From contig NZ_BMJV01000005.1 of NCBI RefSeq assembly GCF_014643635.1, positions 310,274-374,273 on the forward strand: a DNA stretch of 64,000 bases, read 5' to 3'. The translations under genes and the position numbers were made by a program. Under the pieces are notes generated by a model. The model ran no database searches, was not told the origin of the DNA, and was given only the letters and a program-made list of their open reading frames with translations. This DNA comes from Salipiger pallidus (GTDB taxonomy: Bacteria; Pseudomonadota; Alphaproteobacteria; Rhodobacterales; Rhodobacteraceae). Positions 1 through 10,300 of the stretch are shown here, one piece after another. Positions within the stretch are counted from its first letter, which is position 1. Every line of letters begins with the position of its first letter.

Positions 1-2
1 GC

Positions 3-287
3 ATGTTCTTCATGCAATCGGGAATCAAGGACCCGAACGAGGCACTGTCTGGCTCCTATGATTTCATGCACCTCTTCGGACATGTCTGCCTTGGCCTCAT
101 GTGGTCGCGTATGGCGCTTGCGGCGACGTCCGGGCTGGAGGCTGGTGGTGACAAGGCGTTCCTGAACGCCAAGCTTGCCACCGGGCGCTATTACATGGCC
201 CGGCAACTGCCCGCCACGGCGCTGCACCTTGCCCGCATCCAAAGCGGCGCGGCGCCAGTGATGGCCCTTGACGAGGCCGCCTTCTGA
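3..287 (+). CDS. Acyl-CoA dehydrogenase, C-terminal end (partial)
   Basis: This is the last 94 residues of a gene that begins before the window. The sequence matches the C-terminal helical region of long acyl-CoA dehydrogenases of the AcdA/FadE type: a helix containing the motif [14 protein letters not shown], then a helix with [14 protein letters not shown], then a short tail. These enzymes oxidise acyl-CoA to trans-2-enoyl-CoA with FAD. The downstream genes (thiolase and enoyl-CoA hydratase/3-hydroxyacyl-CoA dehydrogenase, same strand) supply the remaining beta-oxidation steps, which supports the call. The ATG at position 3 is only the first in-frame methionine in the window and is unlikely to be the true start. 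Confidence 0.8.
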   Translation: MFFMQSGIKDPNEALSGSYDFMHLFGHVCLGLMWSRMALAATSGLEAGGDKAFLNAKLATGRYYMARQLPATALHLARIQSGAAPVMALDEAAF

Positions 288-335
288 CCGGGACGGTGGG
301 CAGCAATTGCCCACCTCCCCCAAAAGGAGCTTCTG

Positions 336-548
336 ATGCCCAAACGCTTCCGCCTGACCCGCCGCCTGAACCTTGCCATGACCGAGGACGGCTACCGCGG
401 CCTCAGGGCCTTTGCGGCGGAAGCCGGGCTCGATGAAGGCGAGGCGCTGTCGTTCCTCTTCGAGAACTTCAGCAGTGTCACCGACGACGAACTTCTGGGC
501 CACCGGCTGCGCCTCTTCAATGCGGAGCTCGAGGAACGCAAACGCTGA
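336..548 (+). CDS. Small conserved-looking protein of the beta-oxidation operon
   Basis: A 70-residue charged protein starts 48 bases after the acyl-CoA dehydrogenase with a good ribosome-binding site (AAAGGAG, 7 bases before the ATG). It has a basic N-terminus (MPKRFRLTRRLNLAM) followed by helix-forming stretches and an acidic middle. I do not recognise a family. The layout, a basic strand then two helices, recalls small ribbon-helix-helix proteins, but that is only a guess. Its position between two operon genes and its clean start support it being real. There are no membrane segments or cysteines. Confidence 0.6.
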   Translation: MPKRFRLTRRLNLAMTEDGYRGLRAFAAEAGLDEGEALSFLFENFSSVTDDELLGHRLRLFNAELEERKR

Positions 549-1020
549 GGTACGTTCGTTAGCCGGAGCCGACCATGAACGGAGAGAAATATCAGCTGAC
601 GGTTCTCGACTGGCCCTGTTCGTACCCGGGCCGAGAAGATGCAGACTGGCGACATCCGCATCCATGCCGATGCGGAGCACTGACGGAAAGGGCGAAAAGG
701 TGCGTATCTGGAGAGAGAAGAAGAGCAGGCCGCACATCGGGCCCGGCCTTCGGGCTGCAGTCGGTCCGCTCTTCCCCGTGTCACCCCGTCCCCCGTCCAG
801 CCCGACCGGCGGATCAATCCCCGACGTAACACAGGCCGGGGGGCGGGGCTTCTCCTCTTGCGGTCATCGGCTCGCTAGCTTGTACCGCGTGAACAGCATG
901 GCCCACGCATGATTAAGTCCCGGTTACCGCCGCCCCCAGTTCGGGTGCGCTCCTGCGTTTCTTCTCTTTTCAAATACGCACCCGCCACGGTGCCGCCAAA
1001 ATGACCAAGGGAGGTCCTGA
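549..1020 (+). other. Intergenic stretch without a recognised gene
   Basis: About 470 bases between the small protein and the glutathione transferase. The open frames here have no plausible start signals and proline/arginine/serine-rich translations typical of chance frames in GC-rich DNA. A promoter for the downstream genes may lie near the more AT-rich stretch at about 955-975, but no clear -35/-10 pair is visible. Confidence 0.5.
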
Positions 1021-1659
1021 ATGACCATCAAGCTCTACTGCTTCGGAGAATCCGGAAACGCCTACAAGGCGGCGCTGCCGCTCGAGCTTTCGGGGCTGGA
1101 CTGGGAGCCGGTGAAGGTTGATTTCTTCGGCGGCGAGACCCGCTCGCCAGAATACCTGCAAAACGTCAACGAGATGGGTGAGGCCCCGGTGATGGTGGAC
1201 GGGGACGTAAGGCTCACCCAGTCCGGCGTTATCCAGATGTATGTCACAGAAAAGACCGGCCGGTTCGGCGGCGAGACTCCCGAGGAGGCGCGCGAGGTCA
1301 TGCGCTGGTGCTTCTGGGACAATCACAAGCTCAGCTCGCAAGCCGGGATGACTCGTTTTTTGATGAACTTCCTTCCCGAAGCCAAGCGTCCCGAGGGCGT
1401 CATCCCGTTTGCCCAAGGCCGCCTCAGGGCCGCCTACAAGACGCTCGACGCGCATCTCGAGGGGCGCGAGTGGATGGTGGGCGGCGGGCCGACCAATGCG
1501 GACTTCTCATGCTGCGGCTACCTGTTCTATCCAGAGCCCTTCGGTTTTGTCCGAAGCGACTGGCCGCAAATCGACCGGTGGCTTTCGAACATCGAAGGGC
1601 TCGATGGCTGGAAACATCCCTACGACCTCATGCCCGGATCACCCGCTGATCGCGCCTGA
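1021..1659 (+). CDS. Glutathione S-transferase family protein
   Basis: A 212-residue protein with the two-domain layout of cytosolic glutathione transferases. The N-terminal thioredoxin-like half starts IKLYCFGESGNAYKAAL, where the Ser-Gly-Asn replaces the usual Ser/Cys-x-x catalytic turn. It includes the cis-proline region GEAPVMVDGDVRLTQSGVI, in which the TQSG motif binds the gamma-glutamyl part of glutathione. The all-helical C-terminal half includes GRLRAAYKTLDAHLEGREWM and NADFSCCGYLF. A strong ribosome-binding site (GGGAGG) precedes the ATG. In this operon it may protect against or conjugate reactive enoyl intermediates, but that is inference. The substrate cannot be read from the sequence. 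Confidence 0.88.
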   Translation: MTIKLYCFGESGNAYKAALPLELSGLDWEPVKVDFFGGETRSPEYLQNVNEMGEAPVMVDGDVRLTQSGVIQMYVTEKTGRFGGETPEEAREVMRWCFWDNHKLSSQAGMTRFLMNFLPEAKRPEGVIPFAQGRLRAAYKTLDAHLEGREWMVGGGPTNADFSCCGYLFYPEPFGFVRSDWPQIDRWLSNIEGLDGWKHPYDLMPGSPADRA

Positions 1660-1731
1660 TACATCCGAGACACGATCATGATCGCGGCCCCTCATGGGGC
1701 GGCGGACATCCCACGGAGGAGACACAATCCA

Positions 1732-2943
1732 ATGACCGACGCCTATATCTTCGACGCCATACGCACCCCGCGCGGCAAGGGCCGCAAGGACGGCGCCCTG
1801 CACGAGGTCACCAGCCTGCGGCTCTCGGCGCTGACGCTCGACGCGCTGGCAGAGCGCAACAACCTCGAGGGCCACGCGGTCGAGGACGTGATCTGGGGCA
1901 ATGTCACGCAGGTGGGCGAACAGGGCGGCTGCCTCGCGCGGTCGGCAGTGCTGGCCTCCGAGCTTGATGAGCGCATTCCTGGCCTCTCGGTCAATCGCTT
2001 CTGTGCATCGGGCATGGAGGCGGTGAACCTTGCCGCAAACCAGGTGCGGGCCGGCGCGGGCCAGGCCTATATCGCCGGCGGGGTCGAGATGATGGGCCGC
2101 GTGCCAATGGGCAGCGACGGAGCGGCCATCGCCGTGGACCCCTCCCTTGCCATGAAGACCTATTTCGTCCCGCAAGGCATCAGCGCTGACATCATCGCCA
2201 CCGAGTACGGCTTTTCGCGCGATGACGCCGACGCCTTCGCGGTGGAAAGCCAAAGGCGCGCAGCCGCCGCATGGGAGGCCGGCCATTTCGCGAAATCCGT
2301 CATCCCGGTGCGTGACCGCAACGGCGTCGCCATCCTGGAGCGGGACGAATACATGCGCCCCGGCACCGACATGCAGGCGCTTGGCGCGCTCAAGCCCAGC
2401 TTCAAGGAGATGGGCGAGGTCATGCCCGGCTTCGACCAGCTGGCGCTGATGAAATACCCTCACCTCGAGCGGATCGAGCATATCCACCACGCGGGCAATT
2501 CGTCGGGTATCGTAGATGGGGCAGCTGCCGTGCTCATCGGGTCAAAGGAATGGGGCGAGGCGCACGGTCTCAAGCCCCGCGCCCGTATTCGCGCCACCGC
2601 CAAGATCGGCACCGACCCCACCATCATGCTGACCGGCCCGGTGCCGGTGACCGAGAAGATCCTCAAGGACAGTGGCATGGCCATCAGCGACATCGACCTC
2701 TTCGAGGTCAACGAAGCCTTCGCCTCGGTCGTGCTGCGCTTCATGCAGGCCTTCGACGTGGATCACGGCAAGCTCAACGTCAACGGCGGGTCCATCGCCA
2801 TGGGCCACCCGCTGGGGGCCACCGGGGCGATCATCATCGGCACATTGCTCGACGAGCTCGAACGCTCGGACAAGCAAGTGGGACTTGCCACACTGTGCAT
2901 CGCGTCCGGCATGGGCGCGGCCACCATCATCGAACGCGTTTGA
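1732..2943 (+). CDS. Thiolase (acetyl-CoA C-acyltransferase)
   Basis: A 403-residue thiolase that cleaves 3-ketoacyl-CoA with CoA to release acetyl-CoA, the last step of beta-oxidation. The N-terminus [17 protein letters not shown] is typical. The nucleophilic cysteine lies in [12 protein letters not shown] (about residue 91), the catalytic histidine in [14 protein letters not shown], and the second catalytic cysteine in the C-terminal CIASGMGAA. The start at 1732 is chosen because GGAGGA lies 10 bases upstream; an in-frame ATG at 1678 would add 18 residues unlike any thiolase. The next gene starts 11 bases after the stop, indicating co-transcription. Length is normal for the family. Confidence 0.93.
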   Translation: MTDAYIFDAIRTPRGKGRKDGALHEVTSLRLSALTLDALAERNNLEGHAVEDVIWGNVTQVGEQGGCLARSAVLASELDERIPGLSVNRFCASGMEAVNLAANQVRAGAGQAYIAGGVEMMGRVPMGSDGAAIAVDPSLAMKTYFVPQGISADIIATEYGFSRDDADAFAVESQRRAAAAWEAGHFAKSVIPVRDRNGVAILERDEYMRPGTDMQALGALKPSFKEMGEVMPGFDQLALMKYPHLERIEHIHHAGNSSGIVDGAAAVLIGSKEWGEAHGLKPRARIRATAKIGTDPTIMLTGPVPVTEKILKDSGMAISDIDLFEVNEAFASVVLRFMQAFDVDHGKLNVNGGSIAMGHPLGATGAIIIGTLLDELERSDKQVGLATLCIASGMGAATIIERV

Positions 2944-2954
2944 AGGAGGGGATC

Positions 2955-5150
2955 ATGACTGCAGAATTCACCATGGAGACCGACGCGCAAGGCGTCGCCA
3001 CCATCACCTGGGACACGCCGGGCAAGTCGATGAACGTCATGAGCCTGCAGGGCTTTGCCGAACTTGACGCCCATATGGATGCCGCCCTTGCGGATGACGC
3101 CGTGACGGGCATCGTCATCACCTCGGGCAAGCCGGGCAGCTTCGCCGGGGGCATGGATCTCAACATCATCGCCAAGATGCGCGAGGATGGCGGCGACGAT
3201 CCCGCCAAGTCGATCTTCGAGGGGATCATGAAGATCCACGCCATCCTGCGGAAGATCGAGCGCGCGGGCATGGACGACAAGAACAAGGGCGGCAAGCCCG
3301 TAGCCTGCGCCCTGCCCGGCACCGCGCTTGGCATCGGGTTCGAGATCCCGCTGGCCTGCCACCGGATCTTTGCCGCCGACAACCCCAAGGCCAAGATCGG
3401 CCTGCCCGAGATCATGGTCGGCATCTTCCCCGGCGCGGGCGGTACCACGCGGCTGTCGCGCAAGCTGGGGGCCATGGGTGCCTCGCCCTTCCTGCTCGAG
3501 GGCAAGCTGTCGGATCCCAAGAAGGCGAAATCGGCGGGCCTCGTGGACGAGGTGTGCGATGATCCCCTTGCCGCCGCCAAGGCATGGGTGCTCGAGGCGA
3601 AACCTTCGGACATCGTGAAGCCGTGGGATGACAAAGGCTGGAAGATGCCCGGCGGCGCGCCCTATCACCCGGCGGGGTTCATGACCTTCGTGGGCGCCTC
3701 GGCCATGGTGAACGGCAAGACCAAGGGCGTCTACCCCGCTGCCAAGGCGATGCTATCGGCGGTCTACGAAGGCGCTCTGGTGCCCTTCGACACAGCACTG
3801 AAGATCGAGGCGCGGTGGTTCACCTCGGTCCTTCTGGACCCGTCGTCGAGCGCCATGATCCGGTCGCTCTTCATCAACAAGGAAGCGCTGGAGAAGGGCG
3901 CGAACCGCCCCGAGGTTGCGGACCAGAAAGTGCGCCGCGTGGGCGTCATCGGGGCGGGCATGATGGGCGCTGGCATCGCGCTGGTCTCGGCCATGGCGGG
4001 GATCGAGGTGGTGCTGCTCGATCAGTCCAAGGAGGCCGCCGAAAAGGGCCGCGCCTATACCGAAGGCTACATGGAAAAGGGCATCGCCCGCAAGAAAGCC
4101 ACCCCAGAGAAGAAGGAGGCCGCGCTGGCGCTCATCACCGCGACCGATGATTACGCGGCGCTGAAGGGCTGCGACCTCATTGTCGAGGCGGTGTTCGAGG
4201 ATCCCAAGATCAAGGCCGAGGTCACCGCCGAGGTGCTCAAACATGTGGGCGAGGATTGCATCTTCGCCACCAACACCTCGACCCTGCCGATCTCGGAGCT
4301 GGCCAAGGCCAGCGAGTCACCGGAGCAGTTCATCGGCATCCACTTCTTCTCGCCAGTCGAGAAGATGATGCTGGTCGAGATCATCCGCGGCAAGGCCACC
4401 GGCGACCGGGCCGTGGCCAAGGCGCTGGATTTCGTGCGGCAGATCCGCAAGACGCCCATTGTCGTGAACGACGCACGGTTCTTCTACGCCAACCGCTGCA
4501 TCATCCCCTACATCAACGAAGGCATCCGCATGGTGGCCGAGGGTGTCTCGCCCGCGCTCATCGAGAATGCCGCCCGCATGGCGGGGATGCCGCTGGGGCC
4601 GCTGCAGCTGGTGGACGAGACCTCGATCGAGCTGGGGGTAAAAATCGCCAAGGCCACGAAAGCGGCCATGGGCGAGGCCTACCCCGATGGCGCGGTGGAC
4701 GATGTGATCTTCTGGATGGCAGATCAGGGGCGTATGGGCCGCAAGGCGGGCGCGGGCTTTTATTCCTATGACGACAAGGGCAAACGCACCGGCCTTTGGG
4801 AGGGGCTTGCGGCGCAATATCCCGTGGCCGATGACCAGCCGAGCCTGACGGAGGTGCAGCACCGCCTGCTCTTCATCCAGTCGCTGGAGGCGGTGCGCGC
4901 GCTCGAGGACGGCGTGCTTACCGACATCCGCGAGGGCGACGTGGGCGCAATCCTCGGCTGGGGCTTTGCACCATGGTCGGGCGGGCCGTTCTCGTGGCTG
5001 GACATCCTCGGGGCACCCTATGCCGCTGAGCGTTGCGACGAGTTGACCGAGGCGCACGGGGACCGCTTTGCCTGCCCTGAGCTCCTGCGCGAGATGGCTG
5101 GCAAGAACCGCAGCTTCTACGGCAGCGCGTCGCAGAGCGCCGCAGCCTGA
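2955..5150 (+). CDS. Fused enoyl-CoA hydratase / 3-hydroxyacyl-CoA dehydrogenase (FadB/FadJ type)
   Basis: A 731-residue bifunctional beta-oxidation enzyme. Residues about 1-190 form a crotonase domain that hydrates trans-2-enoyl-CoA; the oxyanion-hole regions are [13 protein letters not shown] and [13 protein letters not shown], and the usual catalytic acid segment is [15 protein letters not shown]. From about residue 325 the NAD-binding domain carries the GxGxxG motif ([12 protein letters not shown]). It is followed by the dehydrogenase dimerisation region with catalytic histidine ([11 protein letters not shown]) and the second C-terminal repeat near [14 protein letters not shown]. The start at 2955 follows AAGGAGGGG. 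It is translated just after the thiolase, giving the usual FadA-FadB pair in reversed order. The alanine-rich tail is not unusual. Confidence 0.94.
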   Translation: MTAEFTMETDAQGVATITWDTPGKSMNVMSLQGFAELDAHMDAALADDAVTGIVITSGKPGSFAGGMDLNIIAKMREDGGDDPAKSIFEGIMKIHAILRKIERAGMDDKNKGGKPVACALPGTALGIGFEIPLACHRIFAADNPKAKIGLPEIMVGIFPGAGGTTRLSRKLGAMGASPFLLEGKLSDPKKAKSAGLVDEVCDDPLAAAKAWVLEAKPSDIVKPWDDKGWKMPGGAPYHPAGFMTFVGASAMVNGKTKGVYPAAKAMLSAVYEGALVPFDTALKIEARWFTSVLLDPSSSAMIRSLFINKEALEKGANRPEVADQKVRRVGVIGAGMMGAGIALVSAMAGIEVVLLDQSKEAAEKGRAYTEGYMEKGIARKKATPEKKEAALALITATDDYAALKGCDLIVEAVFEDPKIKAEVTAEVLKHVGEDCIFATNTSTLPISELAKASESPEQFIGIHFFSPVEKMMLVEIIRGKATGDRAVAKALDFVRQIRKTPIVVNDARFFYANRCIIPYINEGIRMVAEGVSPALIENAARMAGMPLGPLQLVDETSIELGVKIAKATKAAMGEAYPDGAVDDVIFWMADQGRMGRKAGAGFYSYDDKGKRTGLWEGLAAQYPVADDQPSLTEVQHRLLFIQSLEAVRALEDGVLTDIREGDVGAILGWGFAPWSGGPFSWLDILGAPYAAERCDELTEAHGDRFACPELLREMAGKNRSFYGSASQSAAA

Positions 5151-5341
5151 CTGCAATCAGCGGAGCCGTTAACCTGCGGCTCCACGCACGGACACGTGAT
5201 CGGGGGATTGCAGTCAGCGCTAACGATCTTATCTGAGTAAACAGACGCTGCGGTGCAGAATTCCTCCCGGCGCCCGAACAGGGGCGCCTCGTTTCGGAAC
5301 CGCGCCGCGTGCTTCATCAGACATGCAGAGTGGAGAGAGAT

Positions 5342-5629
5342 ATGAGTACGTCTATGATCGTTCGAGCCGTTCCGCGTCCCGGCCAGGACACGCGCCTCAA
5401 GACGCTCGCCGCCGAACTGGTCGAGAAATCCCGCCAGGAGCCAGGTGTCATCCGCTATGAAGCCATGACCGAACGGGGTGGCAGCGTGGTGATGCTTGCC
5501 GAGTATGCCGACGACGCGGCATTCGAGGCGCATCTCGGACAGCCCTACACCCGCGAGTTCAAGGCCGCGCTCAAGCGCATCGCCGAAGGCAGCGCCGCCA
5601 CGGTGACGCCGCTGGCACGGTTCGCCTGA
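5342..5629 (+). CDS. Antibiotic biosynthesis monooxygenase (ABM) domain protein
   Basis: A 95-residue single-domain protein of the dimeric alpha+beta barrel ABM/YgiN type. Typical features are the opening strand (MIVRAVPRPGQDTRLKTLAAELV), the Q/E-PGVIRYE segment and the core strand VMLAEYADDAAFEAHLGQPY. Members include quinol monooxygenases, but many have unknown substrates, so no reaction is assigned. The ATG at 5342 is preferred over the one at 5309 because GGAGAGAGA lies just upstream and the family N-terminus fits. It lies about 190 bases after the beta-oxidation operon and is closed by a strong terminator. Confidence 0.82.
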   Translation: MSTSMIVRAVPRPGQDTRLKTLAAELVEKSRQEPGVIRYEAMTERGGSVVMLAEYADDAAFEAHLGQPYTREFKAALKRIAEGSAATVTPLARFA

Positions 5630-5673
5630 GAGCTGGAAAACCTGGGGGCTGAGGGCCCCTTCGCGACGGATAG

Positions 5674-5706
5674 CGGGCGCATGCTTCATGCGCCCGTAAC
5701 TTTTTT
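5674..5706 (+). terminator. Rho-independent terminator after the ABM gene
   Basis: A perfect 10-bp inverted repeat (CGGGCGCATG / CATGCGCCCG at 5674-5683 and 5687-5696) with a 3-base loop is followed after four bases by six T residues (5701-5706). It sits 45 bases after the stop of the ABM gene on the same strand. Confidence 0.88.
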
Positions 5707-6532
5707 GGCCTACAACCTGAATCGAACCGAACGGTCGGGCGTTTCTTCGCGGAGACGAACAGATGCCAGACAACCAACGGCACGCACATCGAGGACCGGA
5801 AAGGCAAAGGTCAGACAGGCAAACTGTGTGCGGACTTTGCGTAGATGCATTGGCATGAGCTGCATCCTGTCCAAGCAGTCACCGTTTGGGCGGCGGCGCG
5901 TGTCGAAGAGAATACGCTGATCGCCCGCGCATCAAGGTCGTCGACCGCAGGGTAGCAGTGCCCACACAGACATTAAACAGTCTTTGGGGAATCCGGGAGG
6001 CCCCGTGTCGTTGGTCTGGCAGGTGAACCGGTCGGTGGCCCTCATCGACCCGGAATCAGCGCAGCCGCCGTGCACCGAGGCTTTGTGCCCGTGTGTCGGT
6101 GCATGAGCCAAGTGTGGATCACGTACCAGTGCAGAGGGCGTGCGGGCGCAAACCCTCTGAGAGAACAGGCGCGGGTGCAAGGATCGCAGCGCGCCGGTCG
6201 ATGAGTGCATTCCAGAGTGCCTTGGCCGTTCCAGTGAGCCGCGGCAAGGCCCAGGGCCACATCAGTCGGCCGCCTCCGGACGCAACGTCGGCATATGAGA
6301 GACTTGATCAAGCCGCAATCGCGGAAAATAATCGGATCCCGGCCTCGAACTGCAAGGCCACCCGAAGACCCGAAGACCCGAAGACCCGAAGACCCGAAGA
6401 CCCGAAGACTGAATGCCGCCTACGTCCCGGGCAACCCCAAGAAGACGCCGCCGGATCCCAAGGACGGGATCTTTTGAAATCCATCACCGACACGATGCAG
6501 AAAGCCGCCATTCCAGAATACGGACGACACCG
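5707..6532 (+). other. Long intergenic region without a recognised gene
   Basis: About 825 bases between the terminator and the haemolysin III gene. Open frames on both strands are short, arginine/proline-rich and lack start signals. The only structure I see is the tandem 8-bp repeat near its right end. It may be a decayed remnant, but no recognisable protein fragment was found. Confidence 0.5.
6361..6408. repeat. Six tandem copies of an 8-bp repeat
   Basis: CCCGAAGA is repeated six times without interruption. The array lies about 125 bases before the start of the haemolysin III-type gene, outside any convincing coding frame. Such short perfect repeats can vary in copy number by slippage. 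Confidence 0.9.
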
Positions 6533-7174
6533 ATGACCCAATTCAAGCTTCCCCATTCGATGCCCGAACAGATCGCCGATGGCGTAGTGTTGGTCCTGGG
6601 ACTTTGTTTCGCGGTCGGCGCCATCCCGGCGCTTTTCGTCTGGCTCACCGTGGCGGCCCGACCCGAAGCGGTCTGGCCCATGGTGCCCTATGCCATCGGC
6701 CTGCTGGCCAGCTTCGCCTTCTCGGCGGCCTACAATCTCACCCTGCATGCCCCCCTGCGCGCGGTGCTCCGGCGCTTCGATCACGCGGCGATCTACCTGC
6801 TGATCTCAGGCACCTACACCCCCATGGCGCTGCTGGGCATCGGTGGCACCGAGGGGCTTGCGCTTTGTGCCGCGTCCTGGGGCATTTCGGCGGTGGGCAT
6901 CACGCTCAAGCTGACCTCGATCCATCGCTGGGCGCGGCTGGGCTTTGCGCTTTACCTCTCCCAAGGCTGGCTGGGTGGGATTGCTGCATGGCCGTTCCTG
7001 CGCGAACTGCCCGGCACGGCCCTGACACTGATCGTCGTTGGGGGCCTTGCCTACACGGTCGGCACGATCTTCCACCACTCGAACCGCATTCCCTATGCCC
7101 GCGCCATCTGGCACGGTCATGTGCTGGCCGCCGCCGCCAGCCACTACGCGGCAATCATCATCGTCGCGCGATGA
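6533..7174 (+). CDS. Haemolysin III (HlyIII/PAQR-like) family membrane protein
   Basis: A 213-residue inner-membrane protein with about seven hydrophobic segments. Family hallmarks are visible: SFAFSAAYNLTLHAPL, the conserved DHAAIYLLISGTYTP motif following the third segment, and the C-terminal TVGTIFHHSNRIPYARAIWHGHVLAAAASHY. The histidines of these motifs match the metal-binding positions of the PAQR/HlyIII fold. Despite the name, most bacterial members have no proven haemolytic role. The start at 6533 is chosen because the family N-terminus begins here; the open frame extends further upstream through the 8-bp repeats, but that part is not protein-like. It stands alone between a long gap and a convergent gene. 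Confidence 0.87.
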   Translation: MTQFKLPHSMPEQIADGVVLVLGLCFAVGAIPALFVWLTVAARPEAVWPMVPYAIGLLASFAFSAAYNLTLHAPLRAVLRRFDHAAIYLLISGTYTPMALLGIGGTEGLALCAASWGISAVGITLKLTSIHRWARLGFALYLSQGWLGGIAAWPFLRELPGTALTLIVVGGLAYTVGTIFHHSNRIPYARAIWHGHVLAAAASHYAAIIIVAR

Positions 7175-7330
7175 AAAACCGGTAAGGACGCGCCCTGCCC
7201 GGCCGCGGCACCAACGCAGGCCCAGCAGCGCGATGCACGGCTAATCCGGATACCAGCGCCATGCCCACCGGTTCACGTCACCAACGGCAGACCCGCTTGG
7301 AGGTGACAGACGCCGCCAAGGCAAAGCGTC

Positions 7331-7355
7331 GTGCCGGGCACGACATGCCCGGCAC
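7331..7355 (-). terminator. Hairpin downstream of the hybrid histidine kinase
   Basis: A perfect 10-bp inverted repeat (GTGCCGGGCA / TGCCCGGCAC) with a 5-base loop lies 30 bases beyond the stop of the - strand kinase gene, between two convergent genes. There is no long T run, so it may be a weak or factor-assisted terminator. Confidence 0.5.
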
Positions 7356-7384
7356 CGCGAGGGACCTTGCCGCGATGCCCCCGG

Positions 7385-10300
7385 TCACTCGGCCCGGTCA
7401 AGCATCTTGCGAATGGCCCATGCGAGATCACGCCGCCCGCACGGCTTGCGCAACACCGGAGCGACGACGCTGCCCATGCTTTCCTTGGTAATCCCGGTAT
7501 AGCCTGACATGTAGAGCACCGGCAGCGAGGGCCAGCGCAACCGCACTTCCTGCGCAAGCTCAAACCCACCCATGCCGCCAGGCATCACCACGTCACTCAG
7601 CACGAGGTCGAACGGCCCCTCACGCACCGCCAGATCAAGCGCCTCGCCCCCCGACGCCGCTTCGTGCACCTCGTAGCCGAGGCGGCGCAGGATCTCGGAT
7701 GTCATCTCGAGCAGGTCCGCTTCGTCCTCGGCCACGAGGATGCGTTCGCCATTGCCCAGCGGCGCGTCTTCGCTTTCTGCATCAATGGTATCATCCGGCG
7801 CCTCTGCTTCGGGAAGCAACATGCAGATGGTGGTGCCCTCGCCCGGTTCGCTGATGATCTGCAGATCCCCCTCGGCCTGCTCCACGAAGCCGTAGACGAT
7901 GGACAGGCCGAGGCCCGTCCCCTTGCCTCGCGACTTGGTGGTGAAGAACGGATCCGTCGCACGGGACTTCACCTCGGGCGTCATGCCCGGGCCGTCGTCA
8001 CTGACGCAGATCTCGATCAGTTCTACCCCGGCGGCATTGCGACGGCCCGTGCGGGTGGCGCTGACACGAATGGTCCCGGACGCGCCGCCCGACAGGATTG
8101 CATCCCGGCTGTTGAGCAGCAGGTTCAGCAGAGCGTTCTCAAGCTGGCCGAGATCGCAGAACACCGCAAGGCCGGGGTCCACGTCCTTGAATTCCAGCAT
8201 CACCGACTTCTCGATCACCGGCCCGGCAAGGTTGCGCAGGTCAGTCATTACTTCGGCCATCTGGACCTTGCGGCGCGATCCGGGCTGACGCTTGGCAAAG
8301 CTCAGCAGGCGCGAGGTCAGCTCGTTACCGCGCTGGACCGAGCCCAGCGCCTTATCGAGGAACTTCCTGTCCCGTTCATTGGCCCCCATGGACGCCAGTT
8401 CTACTGCGTATTCGATGGTACCAAGTATATTGTTGAAGTCATGCGCCACCCCGCCGGTCAGCTGGCCCAGCGCATCGAGCCGCCCCGCCCGTTCGATCTG
8501 CTGGCGCTTCGTCTCGAGCTCCGTGACGTCGTCGATCACCACCACGGTGGTGACATCGCTGCGCTCACGCGCCGCCACCTGTGAACAGGACACGCGCACG
8601 TGCCGCAGCTCTGCGATGTCGCCTGCCCCCTCGGGCCGCAGGATCGCCGGCTCGTAGCGCAGGGTGGCACCGGCGAGCGCGCGGCGCACCGGGTCCGCCG
8701 ATGCCTCAAGGGGCTGGGCACTTTCGGGTTCGACGAACCGCAGCTCGGACGGCCAGGGCACCGGCCAGTCCGTGTCTCCGAGTTCCAGCATCTCCATGGC
8801 ACCAGGATTGGCCACCGCGATCAGACCATCGGGGCGCAGGCCGATGATGCCACTGCGCGTGGTGGCCAGCACCGCGCCAAGCCGCGCGCTCAGCCGCTCA
8901 AGTTCGCTTGCCTGCCCTTCAAGCCGGTTGCGGGCCCGGCGTGACTGCCACAGGAAGGCGGCGACAATGGCCAGCGCCAGCACAAGCCCCCCGAACAGCG
9001 CCAGCCAGACCCGCTGGGGGGTCCAGAATCCCGGCGTTCCGAGCCAACGCTCGCGCAGGCGACTGTATTCCTCGGAGGACAGGTAGCCGGGGATCATCGC
9101 ATCCAGCCGCTCACGCACCTGGACAAGGCCGAAGCGCAGCGCGATGGCACGGGCGGAGACCATGAAGGGCGGCGATACCTCACGGATCTGGCCCAGCACC
9201 CCGCGATCCCGGGCCAACTCACGCAGCGTGGCGGCAGAATAGAGCACCGCCTCCACCTCGTCCGCGATGAGCGCATTGAGCAGCCTCTCCTTAGAGCCAT
9301 ATTCCACAAGCTCGATGCCGTCCTGCTGTGCCGCAACATTGCGGGCCAGATTGTATTCCACCACCCCGACCCGCAGCCCCACCAGGTCCGCAAGGTTCGC
9401 CACCTCGCGCGTGTCCTCCCCTTCCAGGAAGATGGCATAGGGCGATTGCTGGATGGCGCGGGTGAAATCCATTTCGTGGCGGCGCTGTTCGGTCATGCTG
9501 ATGGGCGGCAGCAGATCATAGCGCCCCGGTGCAGGTCCTTCGGCCCATTGCGCGCTGGTGATCTCGCGAAAGACCAGAGACAGGCCGGCACGGCGGGCGA
9601 TCTGGCGCAGGGCCTCGACACCGAACCCGGTGAATTCGCCCTCGGGCGTAATGACCTGGTAGGGTGGGAACGGCGTCACCCCCACCGACAGAACCTCGGG
9701 CACCGGATCCGGCGGAACCATGTTCCAGCGCACGAGAATCCGCTGCATTTCGCCGGATTCGACAAGCGTGGCGATGGCGGTATTGATGCGTGGCAAAAGG
9801 TCGGTGTGGTCCCGCGACACCGAAACATAATGGTCTTCACGGCGCAGCGCCTCTCCAGCGATGCGGACGAGCGGCTCGATCCTCGCAGCGCGGATGTAGT
9901 CGGCGGCGGGCTTGTTCAGGGCCACCATGCCATCCAGTTCTCCCGACAGCAGCGCCCCAAAGGCGGCGGTCATGGTGTCAAAGCTCACCATCTCTGCCAG
10001 CCCACTGACACCGGCAAGATCGTCTCGTGCCATTTCACGCAGGACGCCGATGCGGCGCCCGTCCAGAGCGCCCGGCAAAAGTGACAGCGGCGCATCCGAG
10101 CGCACGAACAGATGCACGGGGATCTGCGTGACCGGATCGGACAGCACGGTGGCGGATCGCAGAATGGGAAGGTCCACGATCCCCGCAAGCAGATCCGTAT
10201 CGCCTGCGGCCTGCGCCGCAACCGCGGCGGAGAAATCAGGGTATTCGACGAATTCCAGGGACAGTCCGGCATGATCCGCAACGGCGACGGCCAGGTCAGC

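Noticed and set aside
1639-2490. Long open frame on the - strand opposite the thiolase
   Set aside because: It is the codon-position shadow of the thiolase gene: histidine/arginine/valine-rich translation, no ribosome-binding site and no protein family resemblance.
6361-6408. CRISPR-like array
   Set aside because: The 8-bp units are contiguous without spacers, and no cas genes are in the window.
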